Shown here one piece after another: positions 1 through 10,347 of a DNA stretch of 64,000 nt. How positions within the stretch are numbered: the stretch's first letter is position 1; the number at the start of each line of letters is the position of its first letter. The notes under the pieces are model-generated. The model saw nothing but the letters and a program-made list of their open reading frames with translations, was not told the DNA's origin and did no database searches. The position numbers and the translations under genes are program-made. Source of the DNA: Botryosphaeria dothidea (Eukaryota > Ascomycota > Dothideomycetes > Botryosphaeriales > Botryosphaeriaceae); NCBI GenBank assembly GCA_011503125.2, contig WWBZ02000040.1:4092001-4156000 (forward strand). Direction: 5' to 3'.

Positions 1-494
1 GAGCGAGCGAGCTACATACGTGTGTAGTCGATTAATATGACCACTTCCGAATGATGGCGTGCTTGGGCTTTGTGGTCGTATTACGGAGCAAGCTTGAAGT
101 TAAGCTGAAGGTCCTCAGGTGTCTTCCTCCACGTGCCCAGCTGGAACGGCGATGCAGCGCGGCGGAGATTCTTCCAAGGATCGGTGGATGGGCGGGCATG
201 ACGAATTTCCCAGGGGAATGGAGCTCCTGGCGAGGCAGTTGGGCGTGACGGCTCACATGGAAGTTGAGGCTTAAACTTAACCGCCTGGGGGCTGACTTTC
301 TAGCAGCATGAGGAGCCTCGGGCCACTCTCTCGCAATTAAAGCTACAACCCACAAAACTAAATTTCTTGCCTGGACCAGCCTCCGCGCTGGACGTCTTAT
401 CAAACGAGACTCGTCTCGGGGTTGTGGAGATCCCGACGCTGGATCCACACTGCGTACATACGCATGTTCGCTGCAAAGATATGTCCGTTGCCGC

Positions 495-538
<44 letters not shown>

Positions 539-1263
539 CAGTTACTTGGTTCGCGCACCGATTGGCGGCTCGGGTAAGGCGACTCCTCGATCGAGAAGCT
601 CCTGCACACCTCGCACCGTACCGTGCAAGCGAGCCGAACTTTATTATGCCCGCGCTGAAGCGGACGCTTCCTTTTAAATCCTGCAATCGGAGAGCCTGAT
701 GCAGTCAAATGGAGAACAGATGGTATCTCGGGCCGAATTGACCCAAGTTCTGCGTGTCTTGTTCAGTTCTTGCCACCGTCCATGAATCCAGATCTTATGG
801 AGGACGGACCGGTCCAAATTTTGGCTTGAATGACGGAATGTCTTTTATAGAATTTGAGCTACTGGACTACGAGTTGCACTGCCTGGGAAGAAGCACTTCG
901 AGGAGGAAATGCCTTGACGCATGCGTAGGTTCCAGTACCGAGCAACGTGGAATTTTCTGCCTCTCCGTCACTTTCGCACCGTCAGCCCTGTCGGACAATG
1001 TGAGCTGTGCTGAGCCATGTGCAGGTCTCGTCCTTTCCAGAAAATTCGCATGCGCAAAACATGGGCGAAGGGCAACACATCCTAAACGCGGCTCAGGGGT
1101 CGCACTGCGCGCAGAAGTGCGCGCCAGCCATGCCGATTAAGAAATTAAACGTCTTTACATGCAGCTCTCTCTTTCCCGCTACGGTCACAATATACATTAC
1201 TAGATCTACCTCACGTAGAAAATGTGATAATGGGGTTCGCAAACCCCCGCTAATGTATCCTCC
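1..1263. other. Intergenic, no supported gene
   Basis: No reading frame here has a start context, splice signals or a recognisable product. The stretch holds a CT microsatellite (about 499-536) and otherwise mixed-composition DNA. Any gene entering from the left edge cannot be judged. Confidence 0.5.
499..536. repeat. (CT)n microsatellite
   Basis: An uninterrupted run of about 18 CT dinucleotides. Confidence 0.95.
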
Positions 1264-1881
1264 CTAGTGATAGTCGGCCCACCTGTAGCATCCACCGTGT
1301 GTCCAAATGGTAGAAGCACCACAGGTGGCCTTGGTGATGGCGTCTTTGATGCACCCAGCGTCGCGGGTCTCCTCGTTCCACGGCCACGAATAGTGGAAGT
1401 TCATATCGATGCCGTAGGCCACGGCGACCTTGCCCGTCTCGGGGTTCTGAACCTGCTCCCACTGCCACTTCTTGTTGCAGCCCTTGAGCGCCACGCTCTT
1501 GCCGCAGCTTCCCTTGATGTTGTCCTGCGACTCGTTAGTCCATCTCTTTCATTTTGCCAGGACATTCCTCGGTAACAAGCATACCTCGATGCCTTTGCAC
1601 CAACCATCTGAGTCCTGGCCAGTCGGGGTGATTTGGACGATCCAGTTGAGCCAGTCAGTACCGCTGTTGTGCTTGTAGTAGCAGTCGACGGTGCCGGTGA
1701 AGTACTGCGCCCACTGACAGTCTTCGGGCAGGACGTTGGCGCGTGCCTCAATGTCGGTGCTGTTGTGGTCAGGCAGGCTCAGATCCGTAGCATCGTCGGC
1801 CAGAGGAAGGGCGCTGATCGTATTGACAAGTGCTCCGAGAGTGAAAGCAAAAGAAGCGATGGGAGCGGCCTGGAAATGCAT
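1264..1881 (-). CDS. Small cysteine-rich secreted protein, effector candidate
   Basis: Two exons, 1881-1585 and 1524-1264, joined across a 60-nt intron (donor GTATGC, branch CTAAC, acceptor CGCAG, phase 0), give 185 aa. The N-terminus MHFQAAPIASFAF is a typical signal peptide, probably cleaved near the ISA-LP junction. A short acidic propeptide-like stretch ending in EAR follows. The mature part has eight cysteines (three in exon 1, five in exon 2), so four disulfides are possible. It is rich in Trp and Tyr. I recognise no family. Size, secretion and cysteine count fit an apoplastic effector or a small lectin-like secreted protein, which is inference. A TATA-like AT-rich block lies about 120 nt upstream. 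The next gene is divergent from it. Confidence 0.85.
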
Positions 1882-1999
1882 GGTGTTTCAAAGCGAGAGT
1901 AAATTGATGGGGGTGAAGCTGTAGGATTGTAGATCGAGCTGTCGAAGTCTCGAGGATGAGGATGATGATGATGCTCGAAGAATTGTCGAATGTACGTTC

Positions 2000-2012
2000 T
2001 ATTTAATATTCG
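2000..2012 (-). promoter_or_regulatory. TATA-like element of the 1881 secreted-protein gene
   Basis: On the minus strand the sequence reads AATATTAAATAGA, about 120 nt before the start codon. Assignment rests on position and composition only. Confidence 0.4.
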
Positions 2013-2105
2013 CGCTGCCGCTTTGGCCCGGATTGCGATGGTATGAGCTATGTAACGAAATCGAAAGGTTCGTGGAGCATACTGCGTTGGTGTCTGTGTT
2101 CAACA

Positions 2106-2265
2106 CCGATTTTTCCGCCCCCAAATACCTTAGAAAAGCTGGGGATTGCCCATAAATTCCAGAAAGTGGTATTGGTTGGCCCCAGTACAGGCGTTCTATT
2201 TCCACATACAGTACTTTAAAGTGGCTCGCACTTGATTTTCCGCCCCCAAGCAATCTCTAAAGCGG
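2106..2265. repeat. Two diverged copies of a short C-rich promoter motif
   Basis: GATTTTTCCGCCCCCAA (about 2108) and GATTTTCCGCCCCCAA (about 2233) are near-identical. Each is followed by a similar tail containing CT(T)AGAAAAGC or CTCTAAAGC. They lie between two divergently transcribed secreted-protein genes, so they may be shared upstream sites. Confidence 0.5.
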
Positions 2266-2611
2266 TGTTGGTATCATACCGCTTAATCGCTAAAAGTTAC
2301 CTCTATTAGCATGTATCTACGTTATACTAGTTTTGGCCCCATTCGAGATTAGCGGGACCCGCTCAGCAGGGGTCGCGAAGACCTTATCCAACTCTACAAA
2401 CGCCCCACTTATAGCTTCTCCTAAATTTCTAAGTGGGTTCCCCTCGGGGGAAATCCGTTTAGAAGTTCCCTCATGTTGGTGCCTAGATTTTGAGGGGACT
2501 CACAGACCAATTTGCTGACATGGAAACAGCAGCGGACCAACAAAGTCGATTTTCGTCAGTTGACCTCGATAGAGAGGCATACTTTCACGAGCTCAACTGT
2601 TAGTCTTCCCG

Positions 2612-2622
2612 GGCCTATTTAA
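2612..2622 (+). promoter_or_regulatory. TATA-like element of the 2735 gene
   Basis: CCTATTTAACC lies about 115 nt before the ATG, mirroring the spacing at the divergent gene at 1881. Confidence 0.4.
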
Positions 2623-2734
2623 CCACATTCGTTGCCGTACGAAAGTGAATCTCGTTCAGTATCACATTCCGTCCTACTACCACAACCGGCCTTCAAATTC
2701 CCACAGCCAAGCCATCACAACAAACCTAGTGAAA

Positions 2735-3531
2735 ATGAAGCTTTTCGCTGCTCTTACCGTAAGATGTTCTTCGTAGAAATGGCTTTCGCCTGCTCTGACC
2801 CGTTACCTTAGTCCGCTCTAGCCTTTACCACGGCTATGGCTGCGCCATTCGGCGTAAACTCGACAACGGAGACGACCTCTCTCTCGGAGCGCGCCAGTCC
2901 CCTCCAAAACACCGGGATTACCGTCTTTTATTCAAAGCAGCAAATGCCCCATGGACGCTTCCGCGGCCGTTTCAGGCTAATGGGCTTCCTACAAGCCACC
3001 GGCCCGATGCTGGACGTGCTTAAGGAGAGGATGGATGTATCGGGTGGCACGTCGCAGCCAGTCGAGCGCGCGTCTGTCATCGCCCAAGCATTCTTTGCCC
3101 ACTTCCGAGCCCGGATGGACGAACAGTTCCCATTCCGCAACTTCAATTCGATGCGTGCGCTCTTCAATGCGGGAGACACCGGTAACGGCGCGTGGGAAGG
3201 CACGATCGGGGCTCAATTCGAGGTAAGGATAACGGCCCATAAAACTAGCTGAGGTGGTGCTAATAGATCAATGTAGAGCGTCTCCAACCAAGCTACTTAC
3301 GATCAAATTCTGGATGCTCTAAAGGCCTACCTGACCACGAGGGGTAGCAACGCCGTGGAAGTGGTCTTTACGTCCGTTACAGATGCGTTCACTGTCGGTA
3401 GCCCTACCGAGTACGCTTTGCCTAAGCGCAAGACTAGGTCTACAAACACCTGCTCAAGCACCACCTCTGTCTTGAGTTTGTTCCAAGATAGGGTGCCTGA
3501 GATTCCGAGTTACTTTGGAGAGACCTGCTAG
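2735..3531 (+). CDS. Secreted protein of unknown function
   Basis: Three exons (2735-2758, 2812-3222, 3277-3531) with 53- and 54-nt introns, both phase 0, give 229 aa. A tiny first exon encodes MKLFAALT and exon 2 continues the signal peptide, ending near MAAPFG. The mature protein has an NST glycosylation site near its start and a basic alpha/beta-looking middle section. A dibasic PKRK site near residue 195 could be a Kex2-type cleavage site, followed by a Ser/Thr-rich tail with two cysteines. I recognise no family. It lies divergent to the cysteine-rich secreted gene at 1881, and the two share an 850-nt upstream region containing the repeated C-rich motif. Co-regulation is possible but not shown. 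Confidence 0.8.
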
Positions 3532-4423
3532 AGGAGGGAGGTGAAAGGATAGGCGCAGTACCATGTAGCAGGTTTGGCCTACACACACATGTTGCTTCTG
3601 GTCTATCGTATGTATGAGACAGTACGCGTTTGATATATCGTTTATGCAACACTAGATAGCTTAATCACCCAGTTACGTATGTAAGGAGGGCGGATTACCT
3701 ACCCTCTCCCTCCTTATGCTATTATTAATAAATCACACTCGTTTATTGTTTTTTAATAGTTATAAGCCCGGAAAGACTTTCCGCGGTGTCTCGCACTTGT
3801 TCTCGGTCTCGTTAGTCTCGTCGACGGAAACCACCGCCGGTGGCAAGGCTCGCTCGCTCGGCTGGTCATTGCTAGGGTGCATGGTGGCTCTGAGGTGGTC
3901 TATGGCTGCTATGTGCATCTCCCAAGTAGGGAGACCCACTGCGGTGTTCCGGGTCTATTAGTTTTCCGGTACGGGTGCAGGAAGCTATCGAAGCATGGCA
4001 GAAGCAAGGTAGAGAGCCCCACCCCAATACGAGACGAAAACGCCAAACTAATAATAAAGTCGCCAACATCATGAGGGATTTCTGAGACTTGAGGCCATGC
4101 CCGAGCCAATCCTACAGATGTACCGCCTGTCAAGCCCAATATTCGTCTAAAGTGAGGTCTGACTCTACCGATTTCACTCCTCATGGTCCTTGATTTGCTA
4201 TACACGAGAATCGATCGGGCAGCTATCAAGCAGTCCTGAGACGATGTGGGGCGTTAAAGGTTATCGAGGGTTGAAAAGTCAAAAATAACGCCAGCGCGAG
4301 GCATCAGCTCTTGGCTTTTCAAGTCCCGCATTCGCAAAGTGGGCCTATTTAGATAAAAATTGCAGAGCCTGTGGCGATCTTATTCATAGACATTCCGCGT
4401 TTGCTCGGGAGTCCAAAGCACTC
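3532..4423. other. Intergenic, no supported gene
   Basis: Short frames only, with no coherent splice pattern or homology. It contains the 3' flank of the secreted-protein gene and the promoter of the TyrRS-like gene. Confidence 0.5.
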
Positions 4424-5800
4424 ATGATGTCGTCCCCTGCGGAAAGATTCGAACTCGTGACCCGGCGCTTGCACTACCTCAATGCTCACGATGAATATAG
4501 GATGGGTCTCTTACTAGCCAGTAAGGAGGATCCAAGGGTTGCGTGGGGTATGTTGTACCAGAGCCTTCTAAGGTATGCGTGAAAGAGCTGATGTCGTCGA
4601 GAATGGGCAGAAACCGCTCCGACAGGAAAACGTAAAGCAAACGCTTCTTGCTTTGCCCCTCTTTGGTCAAAGCTGACAGTATCTCCCCTAAAGCACATAT
4701 CGGGTACTTTGTGCCCTTACTCAAGCTCGTCGACTTTGCGAGGGCCGGGTTCGATGTACGACAACGTCCATCTGCACCTCGATGGGCCACAACTCAACTG
4801 ACCTCCAAACAGGTCATAGTTTACTACGGAGACGTGTACGCATTTCTAATCCACTACATCCACTCAAAGGAAGTGGTCGGCCATCGCACCGCACACTATC
4901 GATTCCTGGTCGCCGCCATCCTGGACGCGCTCGGCCTTCCCAGCTCGAGATTCCGGCATATGCAAGAATCCAGCATCGCGAACAAGGCCGAATGGTTCGT
5001 CGACTTCCAGAAGATGAGCGCGGTCATGAACCAGAATGACGCACGCGCGACAATGGACGAGGCGATGGTTTCCAAGATGCTGAGCCCGATGCTGAGCCCC
5101 ATCCAGCAGACACTGTCAGGGCAATACCTGGATCTGGATATCCGGCTCGGCGGAACCCACCAGGTGAGTCAGATGTCCGTGAGGCAGTAGTATGCACGAG
5201 CTGACGCGGGTTGCTGGAAAGAGAGACCTCTTCATCCATGCAGAAACATTCCTTCCGAAGATAGGCTACCGCAAACGACTGCACCCGACGACTCCTCTCA
5301 TCGAAGGCCTCGACGGGACCAAGATATCCTCATTCAAAGCCAACGACACAAAGATAATGTTTCTCAACGGCCCCAGAACGGTGGAGCGCAAGATCCTGGG
5401 AGCTACGTGTCGGGATGGGGAAGTCAAGAACAATGTGGTTCTGAGCCTCATCCAGCACGTCTTGATTCCGGTCAGCGAGCTCTGGAAGGATCGATCGGCA
5501 ATGGAGGAGCTCCGTGATGTTGAATATGAGCTTGATGTCGGTTCTGCTGACAGACGCTCCTTTGTTACTGCGGATGCCCCTGTCGAAGCCGTCTTCTCTG
5601 TCGATATGGGAGTGAATTCCGGCTCCAAGCACTTCAGGTCTTATGGAGAGCTCGAGGGAGGGTTCCGCAACCAAGAAATCTCTTCCTATGCGTTGGAAGC
5701 TGCTGCTATTGCCGCTCTCAACCGTCTCCTCATTCCAATCCGGGAGGCTTATCAGAACAATGCTGAATGGCAGAAGATCGAAAAGCTTGCTTACAATTAG
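4424..5800 (+). CDS. Tyrosyl-tRNA synthetase-like paralog with degenerate motifs
   Basis: Four exons (4424-4572, 4680-4755, 4813-5163, 5222-5800) give 384 aa, close to the usual length of eukaryotic TyrRS. The N-terminus (AERFELVTRRL), the HIGH-type block AHIGYFVPLLKLVDF, the sequence around DLDIRLGGTHQRDLF and the segment LPKIGYRKR all match class I TyrRS. The ATP-binding signatures are eroded: the KMSSS motif reads KISSF (about residues 226-230), and the usual TG before the HIGH block is missing (ISPKAHIGY). A strong donor GTATGT at 4548 would fuse AWG to ISPKAHIGY but is one base out of frame. The in-frame model uses a second donor at 4573 and inserts a few extra residues. It may be a neofunctionalised paralog, a resistance copy or an early pseudogene. 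The housekeeping enzyme must lie elsewhere. Confidence 0.75.
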
Positions 5801-6387
5801 ATCTAGTTACGCGTAACATATGACACGATCACTTTGAGATAATGGGCCCTTCTAGTTTGTGGGATTTTGGAGGTAATCGTAGAGTTTGAAGGCTGAAATC
5901 TGTAGATGTCGTTGAGAATCCAACAGCCCCCGCTGATCCCAGCAACGGAGAGAAGTCAAGCTCTGCAGGAACTAGGTCAACACAAGACTGCCTCACTCGG
6001 CCCAGAAACTTGTATGAAATTTTAATCACAGCATACACATCGTTTTCCCTCTCCCTCCTCTCCATAGGCCTCGCTCTCGGTGCTCGGCATCGCCTCTTTC
6101 GTCACAAAACCCGTAAATACTTTATTCCACAGTGTTTAGGGAGGCCTCGCAGGAACACGCTTGGCTGGAGTGTACTAGATGCTCCAGCTTTGTTGTGAAT
6201 GTCAATCTGATCCATTGGTCCCAGCTACAGGAAACCATCGATGTTCAATCACGTGCATTGCATTCATAGGGCAAATAAAGTCACCCAGAGAGAAAAGCAC
6301 GTTAAATCGAAAAGACTGCCAAACAATGCTACCACCCGATGCAGTGTCAGATGGTCCTCTCCCGGAGAAAGTTAAAATACACATAAT
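5801..6387. other. Convergent intergenic spacer
   Basis: Shared 3' flank of the TyrRS-like gene and the AIM9-like gene. No supported feature. Confidence 0.5.
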
Positions 6388-8198
6388 TTAGTCGTCAAAT
6401 GGCCAGCGCTCCTCATACGCCACCCCGTTACCCACAAATTTCTTCTTCAGCCGCCTAAGCTTCTTCTTAGCCTTGGTAAATCCATTATGGTACGTCGCCC
6501 CGTCGGAACACCATGGCCTCTTCAAACGGTTAAACACACACTCCAGATTATCACAACCCGATGCCCACCTGACCAGATCCCTGCGGATATTCCTCTTGCG
6601 TCTCCTCGTCAACTTCAGCGGCGGTAGTGTTTTTCTCTCCCTGTGGACGTAGGGGATAGGCTTCTTCCACCTCTCAAGCAACGTGTACATGCTCCACACC
6701 ATATGTCCCTGCGCGTGATCGAACAGTCTGTCGGCACCATTGACGACCAGACCTGCCGTCGACTCCTGATACCTCTTAGTGTTGTAAGCGTCGAGGGTGT
6801 CGTGTAGAAGCAAGAGCTTCTTCGACGTGGCGTGACCTCTGACGAACCAATCCCAGGTAGTACCTGTCTTCATGGCCTGGTATTCTTCCTCGTCATCGCC
6901 GTCGACCAGATCCATGATTGCATCCCAGCCGGAAAATTCTGGCCAGACGCTGTGCTTAAAAAGCGGTGCAATCTGTGCCTGGCCCCAGCCGGTCAATCCC
7001 ACAAGTTTGGACGGATGATCGGGCTCAACGAAGACACTGTCGAAGCCGATGTGGTTGTTCCAGAAGCGAAACGCGGCTAATGGGGATGACTCCTTGGGGA
7101 TGATATGCTCGACAAGGTGAAGGTACATTTCGCTGTCCTGGTGCTTCTTCTGAACGGTCGGTTTGTAAGTTCTGGGGCCGCGTAACAATTCAAAAGAAGT
7201 CGGCAAATCTGGTGCGGTCCTAATGGCTTCTAGCTCTCGAGCCACGATGGCTTTGAGGTAGTCCAAAGTGGAGCACCCTTGAAAGGCGTGTTAGTATTCT
7301 CTCGTGCTTTGTGACTTGTGGATACTCACAAGGACCGCGATCGCGCTCCAATTTGCACCGTCCGTTCAACATCCAGGTCTGGTCTATCACCGGACCAACC
7401 ACAAAACGCGGATCGCATAACTCCTTACCCTGCTCATCAGTGTACACCATGGGTGCGGCGGATGTGGCGTTCAAGTCATCGGCGTAGTAAATGGCTCCGA
7501 TGTTTTTGAAGGTTTTTGACAGCATGCTGCTCTGCAAAGTGGCAAGTTGTTTACAAAGTCTGAGGATCCTGGCCATATCGAGTTTGGCCCAGTCAACACT
7601 GAGCTGCACACCTGGAAGTTTTTCCATGAGAATGAGCTCGGCACCAATAGGGTTGTCCGTCAGCCTGGAGTTCCATGTGAGGACCTTCGGCGTGGGAATT
7701 TTCAGGACTGAACGTGCCTAGGTCATGTCAGAATATATGCGCATACGCAGCTGGAATAACCCACAAAATCCATTGTAGCGACTTGGCTCGCACAGATCAG
7801 GCTGCCGTGCGGGAGAGGTATTTTAGCGACCAGCTCTCTGCCGTTATCCATTGTGAGGCTGTAGGTCTTGTGGAATGGAAACTCCGGCAGCTTCGATATT
7901 CTCACGCAATAGGATGCATTTAATTTCTGGGCGGCGATGCGTGTCAATGCATTCATGTCGAAATCAACGCGATATTGAGCCAACATCTTGGCCTCATCGA
8001 ACAGAAAACGAGTACGAGTGAATTCGAACAAATGTCTACGCTTATTCCAGTCTACCCCAATTAGCGGGAACATCGGCAATATCTCTGATCGTTACCTTCG
8101 TTTGGATCGTTTGACCATGACTTGGTGGACAGATTTCTGGTTGTTGCTTCATATCTGCAGACGCGAATTCTCGGCAAAGCCAAAGAGCGGAACAGCAT
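6388..8198 (-). CDS. AIM9-like mitochondrial APH-fold protein, probable pseudokinase
   Basis: Four exons (8198-8096, 8051-7765, 7717-7330, 7277-6388) with introns of 44, 47 and 52 nt give 555 aa. The first exon encodes a classic mitochondrial presequence (MLFRSLALPRIRVCR...). The family match is clear in FEFTRTRFLFDEAKML, MDNGRELVAKIP (ATP-site-type Lys111) and GAELILMEKLPGVQL, all characteristic of fungal AIM9/APH phosphotransferase-family proteins. The catalytic loop, usually like HSDLHxxNIFV, reads WNNHIGFDSVFV (about 332-343). The Mg-binding DWQ reads GWG (about 356-358). Both catalytic aspartates are therefore absent. The C-terminus carries strongly basic segments (RRRKRNIRR, KKKLRRLKKK). 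Mitochondrial location is inferred from the presequence and family. The reading frame is intact throughout, so this is probably a non-catalytic family member rather than a dead gene. Confidence 0.85.
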
Positions 8199-8617
8199 TA
8201 TGACGAGTTTGTGCGCCGTCGATTCTTGGAACAACACAATGTGAGAAAGGAGGGATTGGATTGCTGTTTGTACAGATGCAGACCCGACAACTCGCTACCG
8301 TGGTTGGAGGTGATGACGAACACTTGGGTCATGAAACCCTGCCAAGACTTTAAGGTGTGGCTGACTGACGAGAGCTGCATCGGTGAAAGAGGGAGACGGA
8401 AGATGGCGGAAAATTTGGTGTACTCGCACAGCATTTGAAGCTGGTGTGATGCTGGTGTCTCACTGAAGACTCGAGTTGTCGACATGCTCGAACCCGGACT
8501 GGGTCCAGACTTCAGGACGAAGAGTTGTCGTGCACGTCTGGTCATGACTAACCATCAACTCCAAAACGTCTGCCCTCTCTGGTCGGCCAGAACAATGGCT
8601 GGTCCATTTCTTTCCAG

Positions 8618-8677
8618 TCAACAAGCCAGTCGACACCACATGATCTGCGAATCCGGCTCTTCCTTGTCGCCCTTGGT

Positions 8678-8710
<33 letters not shown>

Positions 8711-9107
8711 TCCAGGCAGAGGACCACGCTCATGCTCGTAGGTGTTCACGAGCTGGTGACGAAGACTGGCCAGGGCGGCGTCCGGATTGATATCGTCGTC
8801 AGCATAGGCGATGTCCGCCCAGGACACGGTCTCGTGGGATCCCTTGCCCTCTGCAAGTCCCCGCAAGAAGTGGCACTCCGCCTGCTTCGTGGCTTGGAGA
8901 GCAAACCGGCGGTATGTGCTGTTCTGCACCACTCAGTCCAGCCGACATCCTATCTTGATGTCCCGTTTTGGCTCACGCGGCGGGGAACGCGCGAACGCCA
9001 CTCACCACACTGCCAGACACCAGGCGGACGATGGCGGGCGGCTTGCCGGCGGACAGGAGAGACAGCAGGCGGTCAATGCCCTCGACGACTTTCTTGGGCG
9101 GCGCCAT
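8618..9107 (-). CDS. Hypothetical 135-aa protein with EP-repeat tail
   Basis: Two exons, 9107-9006 and 8923-8618, separated by an 82-nt intron (donor GTGAGT, acceptor GTGCAG, phase 0). The N-terminus MAPPKKVVEGIDRLLSLLS is followed by a helical, charged middle (QATKQAECHFLRGLAEGKG) and then by WADIAYADDDINPD. The C-terminal part contains (EP)5, encoded by a hexanucleotide repeat at about 8681-8707, and ends at a cysteine. I do not recognise a family. There is no signal peptide or membrane segment. The splice choice is supported by the frame change at the intron and by the strong donor. It is head-to-tail with the AIM9-like gene, about 420 nt away. Confidence 0.6.
8681..8707. repeat. Hexanucleotide (CGGGCT)n repeat
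   Basis: Four to five copies of a CGGGCT unit inside a coding exon, encoding an alternating Glu-Pro tract on the minus strand. The unit keeps frame, so length changes alter only the tract length. Confidence 0.9.
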
Positions 9108-9371
9108 CTTGCGGGAAACAGGGATTGGACAAGAGAACAAATCGTCAAGTTCGTCGGATTAGGCAGAAGAAGGTGGGCTTCCGGGGTGGCAAGCGGAATG
9201 GAAAGATGCTGGTGGTGCTTGTGGCTAATGTCGAGGATCGAAGCGCGCTGTAGAAATGGCGGGCAGGTCGCCAGTGGAGGAAGTGACGTCTGGGGCGGGG
9301 CGGCTGCCTGACGAGGATCCGTTCCTGCCGCGCCAAAACAGAACATCGCAGCGGCAGAGCCATCATTTCTC

Positions 9372-9450
9372 AGGAGTTGAAGCATTCGTCCGGACGTAAG
9401 CGTCGGAAAGACTCAATGACATTTGCATCCGGACGACTGTTTCAACTCCT
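9372..9450. repeat. Foldback palindrome 1 (MITE-like)
   Basis: Arms 9372-9396 and 9426-9450 are inverted repeats of each other (22 of 25 positions) around a 29-nt spacer. The arm contains GAAGCATTCGTCCGGACG, shared with palindrome 2 on the other side of the 5S gene. Confidence 0.8.
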
Positions 9451-9492
9451 TACAGTTTTACTCCACTTCCGGCCACCAAAGCGGCGAGAAGA

Positions 9493-9503
9493 AAAACAAA
9501 AAA
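9493..9503 (-). terminator. RNA polymerase III terminator of the 5S gene
   Basis: On the minus strand the 5S sequence runs straight into TTTTTTGTTTTTC, a standard Pol III T-run terminator. Confidence 0.85.
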
Positions 9504-9621
9504 CGTACAACAGCCGGGATTCCCCAATGGTCACCCACTTGAGTACTAATCGGCCGGTTCGCAGCTTAAGTACGGCTGAGCGGACGGGAAGCCCTGTATT
9601 CTGCGACCTGTGGTCGTACGT
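9503..9621 (-). rRNA. 5S ribosomal RNA
   Basis: The minus strand from 9621 reads ACGTACGACC and closes with GTTGTACGT, which pair over nine positions to form helix I. Internal landmarks match fungal 5S: GGGCTTCCCGTCCGCTCAGC, then the box-A-like GTACTTAAGC, then GGGTGACC, then GAATCCC. The length of about 119 nt is normal. A T6 terminator follows directly. The gene is solitary, as is usual for dispersed 5S genes in Pezizomycotina. The variable arm (CTGCGAACCGGC) is somewhat unusual and could mark a variant 5S type. It lies between two related palindromes. Confidence 0.92.
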
Positions 9622-9797
9622 GATAAACATACTGACTGACGATCAATATGACCAAAAGCCAGCTTCCGCCCGTGAACTAGGAGCCCATCCACAGAAGGTT
9701 GAGAGACTCGTCTGGCCATACATTGGAGGAAGCAGGGTCTGTTCCTGCGACACCAAAACAGAAACGTGACCCAGCAGGGCAATCTTATCATGAAACG

Positions 9798-9880
9798 TGG
9801 GGAGGGGAAGCAGTCGTCCGGACGCAACTGTTAGCCAGAATTGATGACAGTAACGTCCGGACAAATGCTTCCACTCCCCA
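9798..9880. repeat. Foldback palindrome 2 (MITE-like)
   Basis: Arms 9798-9831 and 9847-9880 are inverted repeats (29 of 34 positions) around a 15-nt spacer. They share the GGAAGCA...GTCCGGACG core with palindrome 1. Confidence 0.8.
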
Positions 9881-10347
9881 TGAGCATCGCAGTATTCCAA
9901 GAAAAAAGATTGGACAACAGTCTTCCCAACTCTTTTCCATAGGTTCACGCAAGATACGAATGATCAAAAATTGGCAGAGGTTGTTCGGAGTCTTGCATTC
10001 TAGAGCCAAGGAAATCCGAGATAACATTCATAATCCTCCCAGAAAGCGCATCGACCGATACCATCCAAAGTTGAAAGGTGCCGTGATCTTGGGTGCTGTC
10101 GCGGAGCTGAAAGGTGCCGCGTGTTGAGAGGCAGGAAAGTGGTGAAAAAAGCCGCGGTCGCGAAAAGGATTTGAGAGGCGCTAAAAGCCCGGAAGACGGG
10201 CGCTTTCATGCCGAAGAGGAGTCATGATTCAAGCACAAGCGGAGCTGCTTCGAACCTGACTCGAGCTATATCGTCTACACGCCGCCAGCTACACCTCCTC
10301 CTTCAACCTCACATCGACTTCACTCGCGACCGCGAGGCTGCTTCAAA

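Larger units (their letters stand above)
9108..10347. other. Intergenic block holding 5S rRNA and palindromes
   Basis: No protein gene is supported here. Apart from the 5S gene and the two palindromes, the last 250 nt are the promoter and 5' leader of the PP2C gene. Confidence 0.6.

Noticed and set aside
4440..4465. A T-loop-like GATTCGAACTC, as in tRNA genes
   Set aside because: No acceptor or anticodon stems around it. It encodes ERFELVT of the TyrRS-like protein.
8470..8500. GGGTTCGAGCA on the minus strand, resembling a tRNA T-arm
   Set aside because: The T-stem does not pair, and no D-arm or A-box is found at the right distance.
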